Of a DNA stretch of 55,965 nt, positions 1 through 7,601 are shown piece after piece. The stretch is from Anaerolineae bacterium. Its GTDB lineage: Bacteria; Chloroflexota; Anaerolineae; Promineifilales; Promineifilaceae. Made by a program: the position numbers and the translations under genes. The stretch is from positions 1 to 55,965 of the forward strand of contig JAHDWJ010000013.1 in NCBI GenBank assembly GCA_023384415.1. The letters are read 5' to 3'. The stretch's first letter is position 1, and the number at the start of each line of letters is the position of its first letter. The notes beneath the pieces were generated by a model. The model did not search any database, was not told the DNA's origin, and was given only the letters and a program-made list of their open reading frames with translations.

Positions 1-232
1 GTAATCCAAGTGGGTTAATTTGCTCATTCACCCATTATCACAAATTCTCACTGGACTGCGTAAGTCCTAATGATGAAAGTTCAGCAGAAAATATCAGGCT
101 GTTTTCGCAGTTGGGAAAGCGCACAGCAATTCTGTCGGCTGCGCAGCTACATCTCAACGATCCGCAAATAAGGTCTCAATGTGTGGGAGGCTTTAGGGTC
201 CCTCTTTGAAGGCGATCTCCTCATGCCGGACC
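1..232. other. Gene-free left edge with a possible IS/MITE end
   Basis: No convincing coding region is visible. The segment contains TGCGTAAGTCCTAA near positions 57-70. From memory, GCGTAAGTCCTA-type sequences recur as terminal inverted repeats of small transposable elements in cyanobacteria and relatives. Only one such end is present, so this may be a remnant or chance. The rest is unremarkable unique-looking sequence. Confidence 0.3.
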
Positions 233-535
233 TCACACCTGGATAGTTACGGTAAAAGTACGCATATCGGATCGAACCAGGTCGGTCACATCCGGGGTGA
301 AGGACAATTCAGGATGGACATCATCAGCAAATAAACTGTGTTGCCTGGGCATAGATACAGCATTGTTAGGGAGCAAATTTTCCACAGGATTATGCAGACG
401 AGTAACTAACAAGATGAGAGCTGCGGTTGCTTCCCCAACCCCATCAATACAGATGAGTTCATCAGCAGTGGCCTGGAACAGTTTTTCAAGGGAGCCAAAA
501 TGGGCCAGCAACTGCTCTCTGGGCAAGATCACCAA
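233..535 (-). pseudogene. Truncated RadC-like helix-hairpin-helix fragment
   Basis: The 100-residue product starts with a stretch resembling the N-terminal helical region of the RadC/UPF0758 family: LLAHFGSLEKLF followed by a helix-hairpin-helix GVGEATAAL at about residues 32-40. Full RadC proteins are about 220 residues and continue into a JAB-type metal-binding domain. Here the product stops after a short unrelated-looking tail ending in FTVTIQV. The only upstream start is TTG, directly after the terminator of the tRNA gene, with no clear ribosome binding site. I infer a remnant lacking both the normal start and the catalytic half. A short genuine HhH protein cannot be excluded. Confidence 0.4.
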
Positions 536-538
536 AAA

Positions 539-573
539 CCAAAAAGCTCTCGTGTTATACGAGAGCTTTTTGG
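539..573 (-). terminator. Rho-independent terminator of tRNA-Asp
   Basis: A 15-bp perfect inverted repeat (539-553 with 559-573) with a 5-nt loop. Read on the minus strand it ends in a T-rich run (CTTTTTGGTTTTTGG). It lies immediately downstream of the tRNA gene on the same strand. The arms begin CCAAAAAG, so it could also work in the other direction. Confidence 0.85.
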
Positions 574-576
574 CTA

Positions 577-649
577 CGGGAGCGACGGGGATCGAACCCG
601 CGATCTTCGGCTTGACAGGCCGACGTGTTAACCGCTACACCACGCCCCC
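577..649 (-). tRNA. tRNA-Asp (anticodon GTC)
   Basis: On the minus strand the sequence begins GGGGGCG and ends CGCTCCCG, forming a 7-bp acceptor stem (one G-T wobble) with discriminator G. The anticodon stem TCGGC/GCCGA closes the loop CTGTCAA, so the anticodon is GTC, reading aspartate codons. The T arm contains GGTTCGAATCC. Length is 73 nt without an encoded CCA. It is flanked by a strong promoter upstream and an intrinsic terminator downstream, so it is probably a single-gene transcript. Confidence 0.93.
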
Positions 650-675
650 TTTTTCTTACCCGTAAGCAGGTGCGA

Positions 676-704
676 ATAATAACAAAGAGCCTGCTCCCTG
701 TCAA
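676..704 (-). promoter_or_regulatory. Sigma70-type promoter of tRNA-Asp
   Basis: On the minus strand there is TTGACA (699-704), a 17-bp spacer and TATTAT (676-681). The -10 lies about 27 bp upstream of the tRNA 5' end. The -35 and the spacing match the housekeeping consensus and the -10 matches 5 of 6. Confidence 0.8.
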
Positions 705-731
705 ATTTCAATAGCCTTGAAAAATCTTGAA

Positions 732-748
732 GATTTGTCAATTCTAAA
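732..748. repeat. Dispersed 17-bp intergenic repeat, copy 1
   Basis: GATTTGTCAATTCTAAA occurs here and again, identically, at 5833-5849 beside a hairpin element. Both copies are intergenic. It may be the edge of a small dispersed repeat. Confidence 0.5.
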
Positions 749-761
749 AAACGTCTCCGCT

Positions 762-1859
762 TTAATGGTGACGTGAGGAGAGGAGTTGATCCGCGGCCGC
801 AGCCACCTCCCTCACCGACAGCATCCCCTCCCAACTAAACGGCGCCACTAGCTGCGGCGGGGCCAATACCGTCACCTGGCGGCCACGTGGCCCCGAAACC
901 GCTGGATCACTTGGTCCAAACAGGGCCAATGTGGGACAGCCCACCGCGGCCGCGACATGGGTCGGTCCCGTGTCATTGCCCACATACAAATCCGCCACCT
1001 CACCCAACGCCCCCAACTCCCCTAACGTGAGCTGTCCCGCTAAGTTCACCACTTTAGCCGACATCATGCCATCAATAGTATGGGCTAACGCGGCATCTGC
1101 GGCCGCGCCCACCAGTAAAATACGAGCCTTATGCTGCCGTACCAGATGGTTCCCCAACAAAGCAAACCGCTCCACCGGCCACCGCTTCTCCGGCATTCCC
1201 TGACGCGGGTTGCTCCCCCCACCCGGATGGAGCAGCACCAGAGGCACATCGCCCAACCAATCAATCTCATCCACCAGCCGCCGGGTAATAGTCGTCCGAT
1301 CCCGATCCGTGGGGTAAAAAGAGGGGGTGGGTTGGGTGGGCAGCCCGGCAGCCATAGCCAGAGCCAGGTACCGGTCTACCTCATGCTGTGCTCGCGGCCG
1401 CACCCGCATTGTGTGAGCAAACCCTCGTCCCTGCACATACAAACCCACCCGTTGAGGAATTCCCGCTAACCAGGCGATGAGGGATAACAAAGCGGAACGG
1501 CTGGGGATAAAACAGGTGTCATACCGCTCCTGACGCAGTCGGGCCACCAGCCGGGTCACATCCGCCCAGGCGATGGTGGGTAAACCGATGGAGTCAGTAG
1601 GGATAATTTTGCTCAGGGCCGGGTGGGCCGCGATAGCTGGCCGCGCCCATTCATGGACAGCCCAGTCAAAACGAGCTTCGGGATATGCCTCATGGAGTGA
1701 AGTCAGCAGGGGAGTTGCCAGCAAAACCTGAGTCAGGCAGCATGGTTTAAGAATGAGGGCACGGCGGGGCGCCTGGAGAGTCGTTTGCTGGACCAGGGAA
1801 AAAGGTAAACCTGCCAGACGTGCGGCCGCGGTCGTTAAATTGGTTTCACGCCAGCGCAA
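762..1859 (-). CDS. Glycosyltransferase family 9 protein
   Basis: A 365-residue protein of the ADP-heptose:LPS heptosyltransferase fold (GT9), expected to transfer a sugar from a nucleotide donor onto an envelope glycan; the true substrate is not evident. The family signature is the C-terminal donor site VGNDTGPTHVAAA followed by CPTLALFGPSDP (about residues 292-318). The centre has HPGGGSNPRQ. The proposed start is TTG: it lies 2 bp after the comEA-like stop codon and is preceded by GGGGAG inside that gene, so the two are probably cotranscribed and translationally coupled. In a lineage without classical LPS it may act on another surface polysaccharide. Confidence 0.85.
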   Translation of the reverse strand: MRWRETNLTTAAARLAGLPFSLVQQTTLQAPRRALILKPCCLTQVLLATPLLTSLHEAYPEARFDWAVHEWARPAIAAHPALSKIIPTDSIGLPTIAWADVTRLVARLRQERYDTCFIPSRSALLSLIAWLAGIPQRVGLYVQGRGFAHTMRVRPRAQHEVDRYLALAMAAGLPTQPTPSFYPTDRDRTTITRRLVDEIDWLGDVPLVLLHPGGGSNPRQGMPEKRWPVERFALLGNHLVRQHKARILLVGAAADAALAHTIDGMMSAKVVNLAGQLTLGELGALGEVADLYVGNDTGPTHVAAAVGCPTLALFGPSDPAVSGPRGRQVTVLAPPQLVAPFSWEGMLSVREVAAAADQLLSSRHH

Positions 1860-1861
1860 GG

Positions 1862-2491
1862 TTAAGGCTCCCCGACCGTAATAAACTCTTTGATCTCGTT
1901 AAACCGCCCCGTGCCAATGCCCGATACTTGCATAATATCTTCAATCGCTGCAAATGGGCCATTCTGGGTCCGATGGGCAATGATATTCTGCGCCGTTGCC
2001 GGGCCAATGCCGGGCAATGTCACCAACTCCGCCTCTGTCGCCGTATTAAGATTAATTTTGCCCCCACTCGCCAGGTCACCTGCGGGGTTAGGCGAAACCA
2101 TTGAACTGGCCGATCCACTCCCCTGGGCGACGGGTGGCGGTGTAGGTAAAGTGACCGTTTCGCCCACAGCAGGCACAAATATCTGCAACCCATCAAAAAG
2201 GCGTACCGCCAGATTAACCCGGTTCACATCCGCCTGGGCCGTAAATCCCCCCGCCAACCGAATAGCATCCTCGATGATCATGCCCGGTGTGGCCCGATAA
2301 ACCCCAGGAGCATTCACTTCACCGCTCACATACACATTCCAGGGGAGCGGGGTTGGCGTGGGTGGGGCCGGTTCGATATAGATGGGTGCTGGCCGCGTTC
2401 CCCGCATTAAGGCCAACGCCCCAGCCCCCAAAGCAACCCCTAACAACAAAAAAATTAAACGCTGTATCACCTGGCTGGCATCTAACTTCAT
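1862..2491 (-). CDS. ComEA-like SLBB/helix-hairpin-helix protein
   Basis: A 209-residue membrane-anchored DNA-binding protein of the ComEA type, which in competent bacteria binds incoming DNA at the outer face of the membrane. Order of parts: one membrane segment (about residues 11-30), a proline-rich linker, an SLBB domain starting VYVSGEVNAPGVYR (about 53-107), a low-complexity linker, and a double helix-hairpin-helix domain starting INLNTATEAEL with GIGPATAQNI and GIGTGRFNEI. The ATG is preceded by GAGGTGGGGC. The next gene, a glycosyltransferase, begins 2 bp after its stop. A role in DNA uptake is inferred from the family; no other competence gene is in the window. Confidence 0.85.
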   Translation of the reverse strand: MKLDASQVIQRLIFLLLGVALGAGALALMRGTRPAPIYIEPAPPTPTPLPWNVYVSGEVNAPGVYRATPGMIIEDAIRLAGGFTAQADVNRVNLAVRLFDGLQIFVPAVGETVTLPTPPPVAQGSGSASSMVSPNPAGDLASGGKINLNTATEAELVTLPGIGPATAQNIIAHRTQNGPFAAIEDIMQVSGIGTGRFNEIKEFITVGEP

Positions 2492-2510
2492 GCCCCACCT
2501 CTTGAGGAAT

Positions 2511-2540
2511 AGTTAGCCGTGAGCAGTGAGTAGTGACTAC
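2511..2540. repeat. Heptanucleotide tandem repeat
   Basis: A degenerate 7-bp tandem array of the form GAGCAGT GAGTAGT GACTAC in the gap between the B-box protein gene and comEA-like gene. It belongs to a family of period-7 intergenic repeats found throughout the window. Confidence 0.55.
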
Positions 2541-3454
2541 CGTACTTGATAAAAGGCCGCGCTGGCCGCCAGAGCAACATAAACAGCCCGCCAAAAAAAG
2601 TTAAATGAGCTTAAAAAACTCATTTCACCGGTAAATGTGACCAACAGCAGGGAAAGCAAAAAAGCCAATACACCTGGCATGAGACCCCCGACAACGACCG
2701 CGGCCGCGACCGTGTGGGGCAGGTAGCGGCCGCGTCGGCGCCCAGTCAGCCGAAAAGCGACGCGGCCAATAATGGAACCAATTCCGGCCGCCAGAAAAAT
2801 AGTAAAAAAGCCAACAATCGGGACGATGAACCCGCCAATCCCGGCAATAAAGGTACTGGCGAAGAATGCCAGAAGGTAATGAGCGGTCTCAGCATTAAAA
2901 TAGACCTCTTGGGCCTCATGGATACAGGTATTGCAGCGCCAACCAACCGGCGTATGGCGAGAGCAGCGGCTGCAAATCAACTTGCCGCAGCTATAGCAGC
3001 GCAAATTGGTCCGCACCGAAGGATGGGTAGCACAGTAGAAGATCAACTCTTCATCATCTGCTGCCTGGGGCATCGGTTCCAGGGTACCGAATGGGATAGG
3101 AGCTGGGGGCAGATCTCCCCCATCTGAGGAAGGGGCATCGGCCTGTTCAACGAGAATGGGCGAGCGATTCTCATTTTCCAGGGCTGGGGGATCAGCTTCG
3201 GGGTGATCAAGCAGGTAAAGCTGCTGCTGGGCTTCACGATGCTCCGGTTCCAGAGTCAGGGCATGTTCCAGAACACGCCGCTTTTCACTTTCATCCCCGA
3301 TCACTTCGGCCAGGCCAACCCACCCATCAGCAACTTGGGGAAATTCGCGGATGATCTGGCGGTATAACTGTTCAGCGGCCGCACGCTTATTAGCGGCCGC
3401 GGTTTGGGCTGCCTGGCGCAACAAGGTTCGGGCACGGGGGGGGATCACTACCAT
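2537..3454 (-). CDS. TPR / B-box zinc-finger membrane protein
   Basis: A 305-residue protein with three parts. Residues about 1-90 look like two tetratricopeptide-type helical pairs (RAAAEQLYRQIIREFP, then RRVLEHALTLEPEHREA). Residues about 140-185 form a B-box-like zinc site with paired cysteines and histidines (CATHPSVRTNLRCYSCGK, ICSRCSRH, WRCNTC). The C-terminal 120 residues contain about four membrane segments. The ATG follows ACGGAG at 9-bp spacing and lies 14 bp after the NAD kinase stop, so the two are probably cotranscribed. B-box fingers of this kind accompany many bacterial membrane proteins of unknown function; I assign no activity. Confidence 0.75.
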   Translation of the reverse strand: MVVIPPRARTLLRQAAQTAAANKRAAAEQLYRQIIREFPQVADGWVGLAEVIGDESEKRRVLEHALTLEPEHREAQQQLYLLDHPEADPPALENENRSPILVEQADAPSSDGGDLPPAPIPFGTLEPMPQAADDEELIFYCATHPSVRTNLRCYSCGKLICSRCSRHTPVGWRCNTCIHEAQEVYFNAETAHYLLAFFASTFIAGIGGFIVPIVGFFTIFLAAGIGSIIGRVAFRLTGRRRGRYLPHTVAAAVVVGGLMPGVLAFLLSLLLVTFTGEMSFLSSFNFFWRAVYVALAASAAFYQVR

Positions 3455-3468
3455 CTTTCAATACTCCG

Positions 3469-4302
3469 TTATTCTTTGCTTAGACCTAACCGCTGCATGA
3501 GACGGTCATAAAAATAACCCGAACTGCCAACACGGGCAAAATGGGTTTGTAAATGGTGCTTTTGGATAAGAATACGATCGCCATCTTGTAAAGCAATAGT
3601 ATCCTGACCATCAGCGGTGAGGTTGGCCTCATGATCCATCTGCACCTCAATGGTCACAGCCGCATTTTCTGGCAAAATCAGCGCCCGGTTTAATCCTAAA
3701 TGGGGGGCCACCGGAATAACCAGGTAATTAGGCAGTTGTGGGGGCAAAATAGGGCCACCGGCGGCCATCGCATAGGCGGTAGAGCCGGTGGGGGTGGCAA
3801 TAATTAACCCATCGGCGGCATACCGGGTCACATAGTCTCCATCCACATACATTTTCAGGTAAATCACTCGCGCCTGATGCCCCCGGCCAATGACAAACTC
3901 ATTGAGAGCCATCTGTTGGCCAATGGGTTGACCGTCCCGCTGCCAAATCGCCTGGAGCATCAGCCGAGGCTCTAGCCAATAATCACCGTCTAAAATCTGG
4001 CTTAATTTATTTGGCCATTCATCCGGGCTAACTTCACTGAGGAACCCCAGTTTACCCAGGTTGATACTAAAAAGAGGGATGCCACACGCGGCCGCGTACC
4101 GGGCTGCCCGCAAAATCGAACCATCCCCTCCCAAAACAACCAGCCAATCTGTGTCCTGGCTTAACCGCTCTTGAACCTGACCATCCCAGGTAGACCCCAT
4201 CCAGGTATTCACCTGCCGCTCCCGCAGCCACGCCTCAATGGCCAACGCCAACGGCTGGGAACGAGGAATGAGTGGATGGTACAAAATGGCGATAGTAGGC
4301 AT
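3469..4302 (-). CDS. nadK: NAD kinase
   Basis: A 277-residue cytoplasmic ATP-NAD kinase, which phosphorylates NAD+ to NADP+. Key motifs are VVLGGDGSILRAAR (the GGDG diphosphate-binding motif), the NE motif LNEFVIGRG, and the conserved TPTGSTAYAMAAGGPI. The reading frame is open further upstream, but that stretch is translated from heptanucleotide repeats. The start at 4302 (MPTIAILYHP) matches the normal start of the family just before the first strand. The next gene, a B-box membrane protein, follows after 14 bp; hisS lies upstream on the same strand. Confidence 0.93.
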   Translation of the reverse strand: MPTIAILYHPLIPRSQPLALAIEAWLRERQVNTWMGSTWDGQVQERLSQDTDWLVVLGGDGSILRAARYAAACGIPLFSINLGKLGFLSEVSPDEWPNKLSQILDGDYWLEPRLMLQAIWQRDGQPIGQQMALNEFVIGRGHQARVIYLKMYVDGDYVTRYAADGLIIATPTGSTAYAMAAGGPILPPQLPNYLVIPVAPHLGLNRALILPENAAVTIEVQMDHEANLTADGQDTIALQDGDRILIQKHHLQTHFARVGSSGYFYDRLMQRLGLSKE

Positions 4303-4308
4303 GGAAAA

Positions 4309-4395
4309 GAGTGAGCGGTGAGCAGCGAGCAGTAAGCAGTGAGGCGCGAAACTCAAAACTCGAAACCAGGAACTCAAAACTCGAAACTCGAAACC
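4309..4395. repeat. Heptanucleotide repeat block between nadK and hisS
   Basis: Two period-7 families adjoin here. The first is a series like GAGCGGT GAGCAGC GAGCAGT AAGCAGT. The second is a clear tandem of ACTCAAA ACTCGAA units interrupted once. The array supplies the last codons and stop of hisS and would add a spurious N-terminus to nadK if translated. Confidence 0.75.
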
Positions 4396-5648
4396 ACCCC
4401 CACAACCTCGCTCAAGGCAACAAATGTCTGTTCGCCACCGGTCAGCGGCCGCAAGGCGACTTTCCCTTCAGCTAATTCTGATTCACCGACGATAATGACG
4501 GTTTGGATTTGCTGTTTATTGGCTTCACGGAGCTGACTTTTCAGGCTGCGCCGTTCGCGGGCAAAGGCCAGCCGGGTAGCTATGCCAGCCTGGCGCAGGG
4601 TGTAGGTTAATTTCACCGCCTCTTCTTTGGTGCGGCCGCCAAAATGAACCAGCATCACCGAGGGCACCGGCGGTAATGGGGGGTGTACCCCGTTTTCTTT
4701 GAGGGCGCGAATAATCCGCTCAATACCACTGCCAAACCCTACCCCTGGCGTAGGGGGCCCGCCTAGAGCTTCAGCCAAAATATCATAGCGGCCGCCGCCA
4801 CAAACGGCTGCCTGTGCCCCAATCCCCTCAGCCCACACCTCAAACACCGTCTTGGTGTAATAATCAATCCCCCGCACCAGCCGGAAGTTAATGGTATACG
4901 ATTGCTCCAGCGCATCCAACAGGCCGCGTAGATCGGCAAAATGGGATTCACAATCGGCGCATAAATAGTTTAGGATGTGGGGGGCATCGGCCAGCAGTTC
5001 ATCCATCCCCTTCTCTTTGCTGTCTAAAATACGCAGGGGATTGCGTCGCAGCCGTTCCTGATCCAACGGAGACAATTTCTCCAGATGATCTTGGAGAAAA
5101 GTTTTCAGGGCCTCAATATAAGTTGGTTTGCAGGCCGGGCAGCCGGTACTGTTAAGTTGAAAGGTAAGACCAGCAAACCCCAACTCCCGGTACAGGCTCA
5201 TCGCCAACATCATCACTTCCAGGTCAGCGGCAGGGTCTGATTCACCGATAATTTCAGCGTTGAACTGGGAATGCTGCCGAAAGCGGCCGGCTTGCGGCCG
5301 CTCACGTCTGAATGCCGGGCCGATGGTGTACAACTTCACTGGCTGCACCCAATTACTTAACCCATTCTCCAGATACGCCCGCATAAACCCCGCTGTAAAC
5401 TCCGGCCGCAGGGTGATGCTTTCCCCATCCCCCTCTTCAATGGTGTACATCTCCTTCTGCACAAAAAAGTCAGAGCCAGTACCAACACCCCGTTGGTACA
5501 GATCACTGTTTTCGATGATGGGAATGTCCAGTCGTTGAAAACCAAACCTCTCGGCCAACAATCGCGCCTGGCGGCCGATCAAGTCCCAATACGGCTGCTC
5601 ATCTGGCAGCACATCCTGAAAGCCTTGTAAACGCTGTATGGTATTCAA
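4374..5648 (-). CDS. hisS: Histidyl-tRNA synthetase
   Basis: A 424-residue class II aminoacyl-tRNA synthetase that charges tRNA-His. Visible motifs: the motif-1 region around DVLPDEQPYW, LRPEFTAGFMRAYLEN, motif 2 with FRRERPQAGRFRQH, the histidine-specific LVRGIDYYTKTVFEV, motif 3 GVGFGSGIERI, and a C-terminal anticodon-binding domain. I place the start at the TTG at 5648 because AAGGAG lies 6 bp upstream and the product then begins NTIQRLQGFQDVLP as in homologues; the ATG at 5705 would add repeat-derived residues. The final residues SSFEF and the stop are encoded by the adjacent heptanucleotide repeat. Confidence 0.93.
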   Translation of the reverse strand: MNTIQRLQGFQDVLPDEQPYWDLIGRQARLLAERFGFQRLDIPIIENSDLYQRGVGTGSDFFVQKEMYTIEEGDGESITLRPEFTAGFMRAYLENGLSNWVQPVKLYTIGPAFRRERPQAGRFRQHSQFNAEIIGESDPAADLEVMMLAMSLYRELGFAGLTFQLNSTGCPACKPTYIEALKTFLQDHLEKLSPLDQERLRRNPLRILDSKEKGMDELLADAPHILNYLCADCESHFADLRGLLDALEQSYTINFRLVRGIDYYTKTVFEVWAEGIGAQAAVCGGGRYDILAEALGGPPTPGVGFGSGIERIIRALKENGVHPPLPPVPSVMLVHFGGRTKEEAVKLTYTLRQAGIATRLAFARERRSLKSQLREANKQQIQTVIIVGESELAEGKVALRPLTGGEQTFVALSEVVGVVSSFEF

Positions 5649-5725
5649 AAACAACTCCTTTGGAAGAGATTGAGAGATTGGAGACTGGTCATTGGGGCTG
5701 CCCACAGCCTACTGCTCACTGCCCC

Positions 5726-5755
5726 ATTATACCCTTGTGATCGAGATTGGTTCAA
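5726..5755 (-). promoter_or_regulatory. Probable promoter of hisS-nadK operon
   Basis: On the minus strand: TTGAAC (5750-5755), an 18-bp spacer and TATAAT (5726-5731). The hisS start lies about 78 bp downstream of the -10. The -35 lies inside a dispersed AGATTGGTTCAA sequence that also occurs near 9278. Confidence 0.65.
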
Positions 5756-5777
5756 TCTTGCTAGAATTGGCACAGCC

Positions 5778-5828
5778 ATTCTCAATTTAGAACCCGTTGT
5801 GTGGTAGTACGGGTTTTCAATTGAGAAT
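5778..5828. repeat. Hairpin element related to the 55744-55884 element
   Basis: Two 19-nt arms (5778-5796 and 5810-5828) pair with only a short mismatch in the middle: ATTCTCAATT...AACCCG against CGGGTT...AATTGAGAAT. The left arm resembles the left end of the inverted-repeat element at the right edge of the window (ATTCTCAATTTA.AACC). A second copy of GATTTGTCAATTCTAAA follows at 5833. A small non-autonomous repeat family is inferred. The rest of the 5649-6009 gap shows no gene. Confidence 0.55.
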
Positions 5829-6009
5829 TACTGATTTGTCAATTCTAAACAAGACCCATTAGTACAGTTGGGGTACAATGATGCAGTCAAACGCAAAAAC
5901 ATCGTCGCAGCAAGTTTGTGCGGGAGACCTCTTCATCACTCATAATTCTTAATTCACCCTTATTTTCACGTATCGAACTGGAAGTTCAATTTACACAGGA
6001 GTTCAATAA

Positions 6010-6363
6010 ATGAGTCAACCGCCCAACCCTGGGACACCGCCTGGCCCCCAGAATAAAAAAATCGCTATTGAAATTCCCGGCAATTTGCCGGCCACCTATG
6101 CCAACGTGGCCTTCATTACCCACACCATGTCGGAAGTGGTCCTGGATTTTGCCCAAATCTTGCCCCGAATGCCTAAAGGGATGGTAAATGCTCGCATTAT
6201 TATGTCACCGCTCCATGCCAAACAGTTACAATTAGCCCTGGCCCAAAGCATCACCACCTTCGAGCAGCAGTTCGGCGAGATTAAAATGCCCAAACTGCCC
6301 CACATTGCCGATTATCTCTTCCCCCCACCTGCCCCAGGCACAGATGAACAGTCAGGGCAGTAG
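6010..6363 (+). CDS. DUF3467 family protein
   Basis: A 117-residue soluble protein. The core VLDFAQILPRMPKGMVNARIIMSPLHAKQL (about residues 41-70) is typical of DUF3467, a small conserved bacterial family of unknown function. Start is an ATG after ACACAGGAG. Both ends are proline-rich and presumably disordered. It is followed, after a heptanucleotide repeat, by the translin gene on the same strand. Confidence 0.8.
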   Translation: MSQPPNPGTPPGPQNKKIAIEIPGNLPATYANVAFITHTMSEVVLDFAQILPRMPKGMVNARIIMSPLHAKQLQLALAQSITTFEQQFGEIKMPKLPHIADYLFPPPAPGTDEQSGQ

Positions 6364-6427
6364 GTAGTAAACAGTAAGCCGTGAGCAGTTGGCACCCCCT
6401 TACTCCTCTTACCTCTTACCTCATACC
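6362..6427. repeat. Heptanucleotide repeats before the translin gene
   Basis: Two period-7 runs: an AGTAAAC/AGTAAGC/GTGAGCAGT-like series, then CTCTTAC CTCTTAC CTCATAC ending directly at the ATG of the translin gene. No Shine-Dalgarno sequence is visible, so the repeat forms the whole immediate upstream region. Confidence 0.65.
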
Positions 6428-7066
6428 ATGGATCAACTCGAAACAATCAGCGAAGAAATCAGGCGGCATTTTGAAGAAGTTAATGCAGCGCGGGATCAGG
6501 CGTATCAGCGGTCGAGGGAGCTGGTCAGCCTTTGCTCGCGGGCTATCCGGGCGGTTCACCGGGCCGAGTGGGGGCCGGCCGCCACCTTGATGACGGAAGC
6601 CCAGGCGGCCGCGCACCAACTTATCGCTGGAGTCTCTGCTTACCCTGACCTGTACCACGCTGGCTACACCCAGGATTCCCTGAAAGAGTATGTCGAAGCG
6701 TACCTTACTTATGCCATTATCCGGGAGCTGCCCTGGCCCACACCTACCGAACTGGGGGTGGAGTACAATACCTGGCTCAATGGATTGGCTGAAGCCACTA
6801 CCGAACTGCGCCGCACCATTTTGGACTTAATCCGGCACGGCCACTCTAATGAGGTCGAGCGGCTGCTGACGGTCATGGAAGAGGTGTACAGTATCCTGGT
6901 GGTGATGGATTTTAATGACGCTATCACCGGAGGGCTGCGTCGCCGAACGGATGCAGTGCGAGCGGTGCTGGAACGGACGCGGGCGGATGTCACTACCAGC
7001 CTGCGTCAGGCAGAGTTGGAAAAGGCATTGGCCCGGCTGGAAGAGAGGTTGAGAGATGAGGGTTGA
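6428..7066 (+). CDS. Translin-family nucleic-acid-binding protein
   Basis: A 212-residue all-helical protein of the translin/TRAX superfamily. Recognisable elements in order: SLCSRAIRAVHRAEW, an internal EYVEAYLTY, then LGVEYNTWLNGLAEATTELRR, and the C-terminal block GLRRRTDAVRAVLERTRADV, which is the most conserved part of the family. Eukaryotic translin forms ring complexes binding single-stranded DNA and RNA and, with TRAX, C3PO ribonuclease; the bacterial role is unknown. I chose the ATG at 6428 because the family begins here and the upstream codons are repeat-derived. The last residues (ERLRDEG) run into another heptanucleotide repeat. Confidence 0.75.
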   Translation: MDQLETISEEIRRHFEEVNAARDQAYQRSRELVSLCSRAIRAVHRAEWGPAATLMTEAQAAAHQLIAGVSAYPDLYHAGYTQDSLKEYVEAYLTYAIIRELPWPTPTELGVEYNTWLNGLAEATTELRRTILDLIRHGHSNEVERLLTVMEEVYSILVVMDFNDAITGGLRRRTDAVRAVLERTRADVTTSLRQAELEKALARLEERLRDEG

Positions 7067-7085
7067 GGGGTGAGGGGTGAGCCTT
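7043..7085. repeat. Heptanucleotide repeat at translin 3' end
   Basis: GAGGGTT GAGGGGT GAGGGGT GAGCC-type period-7 tandem that begins inside the last codons of the translin gene and supplies its stop codon. Confidence 0.6.
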
Positions 7086-7126
7086 GTACGATGGCTGTTT
7101 TTAGATCAGCCGTCGGCGGTCAGCGG

Positions 7127-7540
7127 TCACTGGTCATTCATCCCTATATAGAGTGCAGCCAAACCGAGGCCGATGAGGCCGCCAACGAGGGACCACAAGG
7201 GTAGCTGCCCCCAAACCCAGGCGATTTCAGTAGGGGTGAATTCGGGGCCGTGGGCGTGTAAGCCGGTTTTAAGGGCCATGTAGGCCAGGGTAGCCACCAC
7301 ACTGCCCGCCCCGATGAGCAGCCCCATCAGTCCCAGGCTCAACAGCCAGAGCAACCGAGACAGAACGCGGCCGCGCCCCACTTTTTCTATCAGCCGTGCG
7401 GCCGCAGTCACACAACTTGCTACCCCCAGCAGCACCGTTTGACCCAAATCCCCCTCTAATACTATCCACACGACAAAATACGCCGCCAATAAAATGGTCA
7501 GCCACCGTAGGCCAGGTATTTTTTCTGGTAGACCAATCAT
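7127..7540 (-). CDS. Small integral membrane protein of unknown function
   Basis: A 137-residue protein with about four hydrophobic segments (roughly residues 12-28, 30-45, 60-85 and 110-132) and few charged residues. I do not recognise a family. I use the ATG at 7540 (MIGLPEKIPG) because it gives a compact start before the first membrane segment, with AGAG upstream. The start region overlaps the upstream part of the divergent lipoate-ligase-like gene. The residues TAAARL and GRGR reflect GCGGCCGC sites. Confidence 0.55.
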   Translation of the reverse strand: MIGLPEKIPGLRWLTILLAAYFVVWIVLEGDLGQTVLLGVASCVTAAARLIEKVGRGRVLSRLLWLLSLGLMGLLIGAGSVVATLAYMALKTGLHAHGPEFTPTEIAWVWGQLPLWSLVGGLIGLGLAALYIGMNDQ

Positions 7541-7553
7541 AAAAGCTCTATTC

Positions 7554-7583
7554 GACCGAAGCAAAGTTGACCGAAGCAAAGAA
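7554..7583. repeat. 15-bp tandem duplication
   Basis: GACCGAAGCAAAGTT at 7554-7568 is followed by GACCGAAGCAAAGAA at 7569-7583. It lies between two divergent genes. Confidence 0.6.
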
Positions 7584-7601
7584 ATTCAGATAATCCGCTG
7601 T

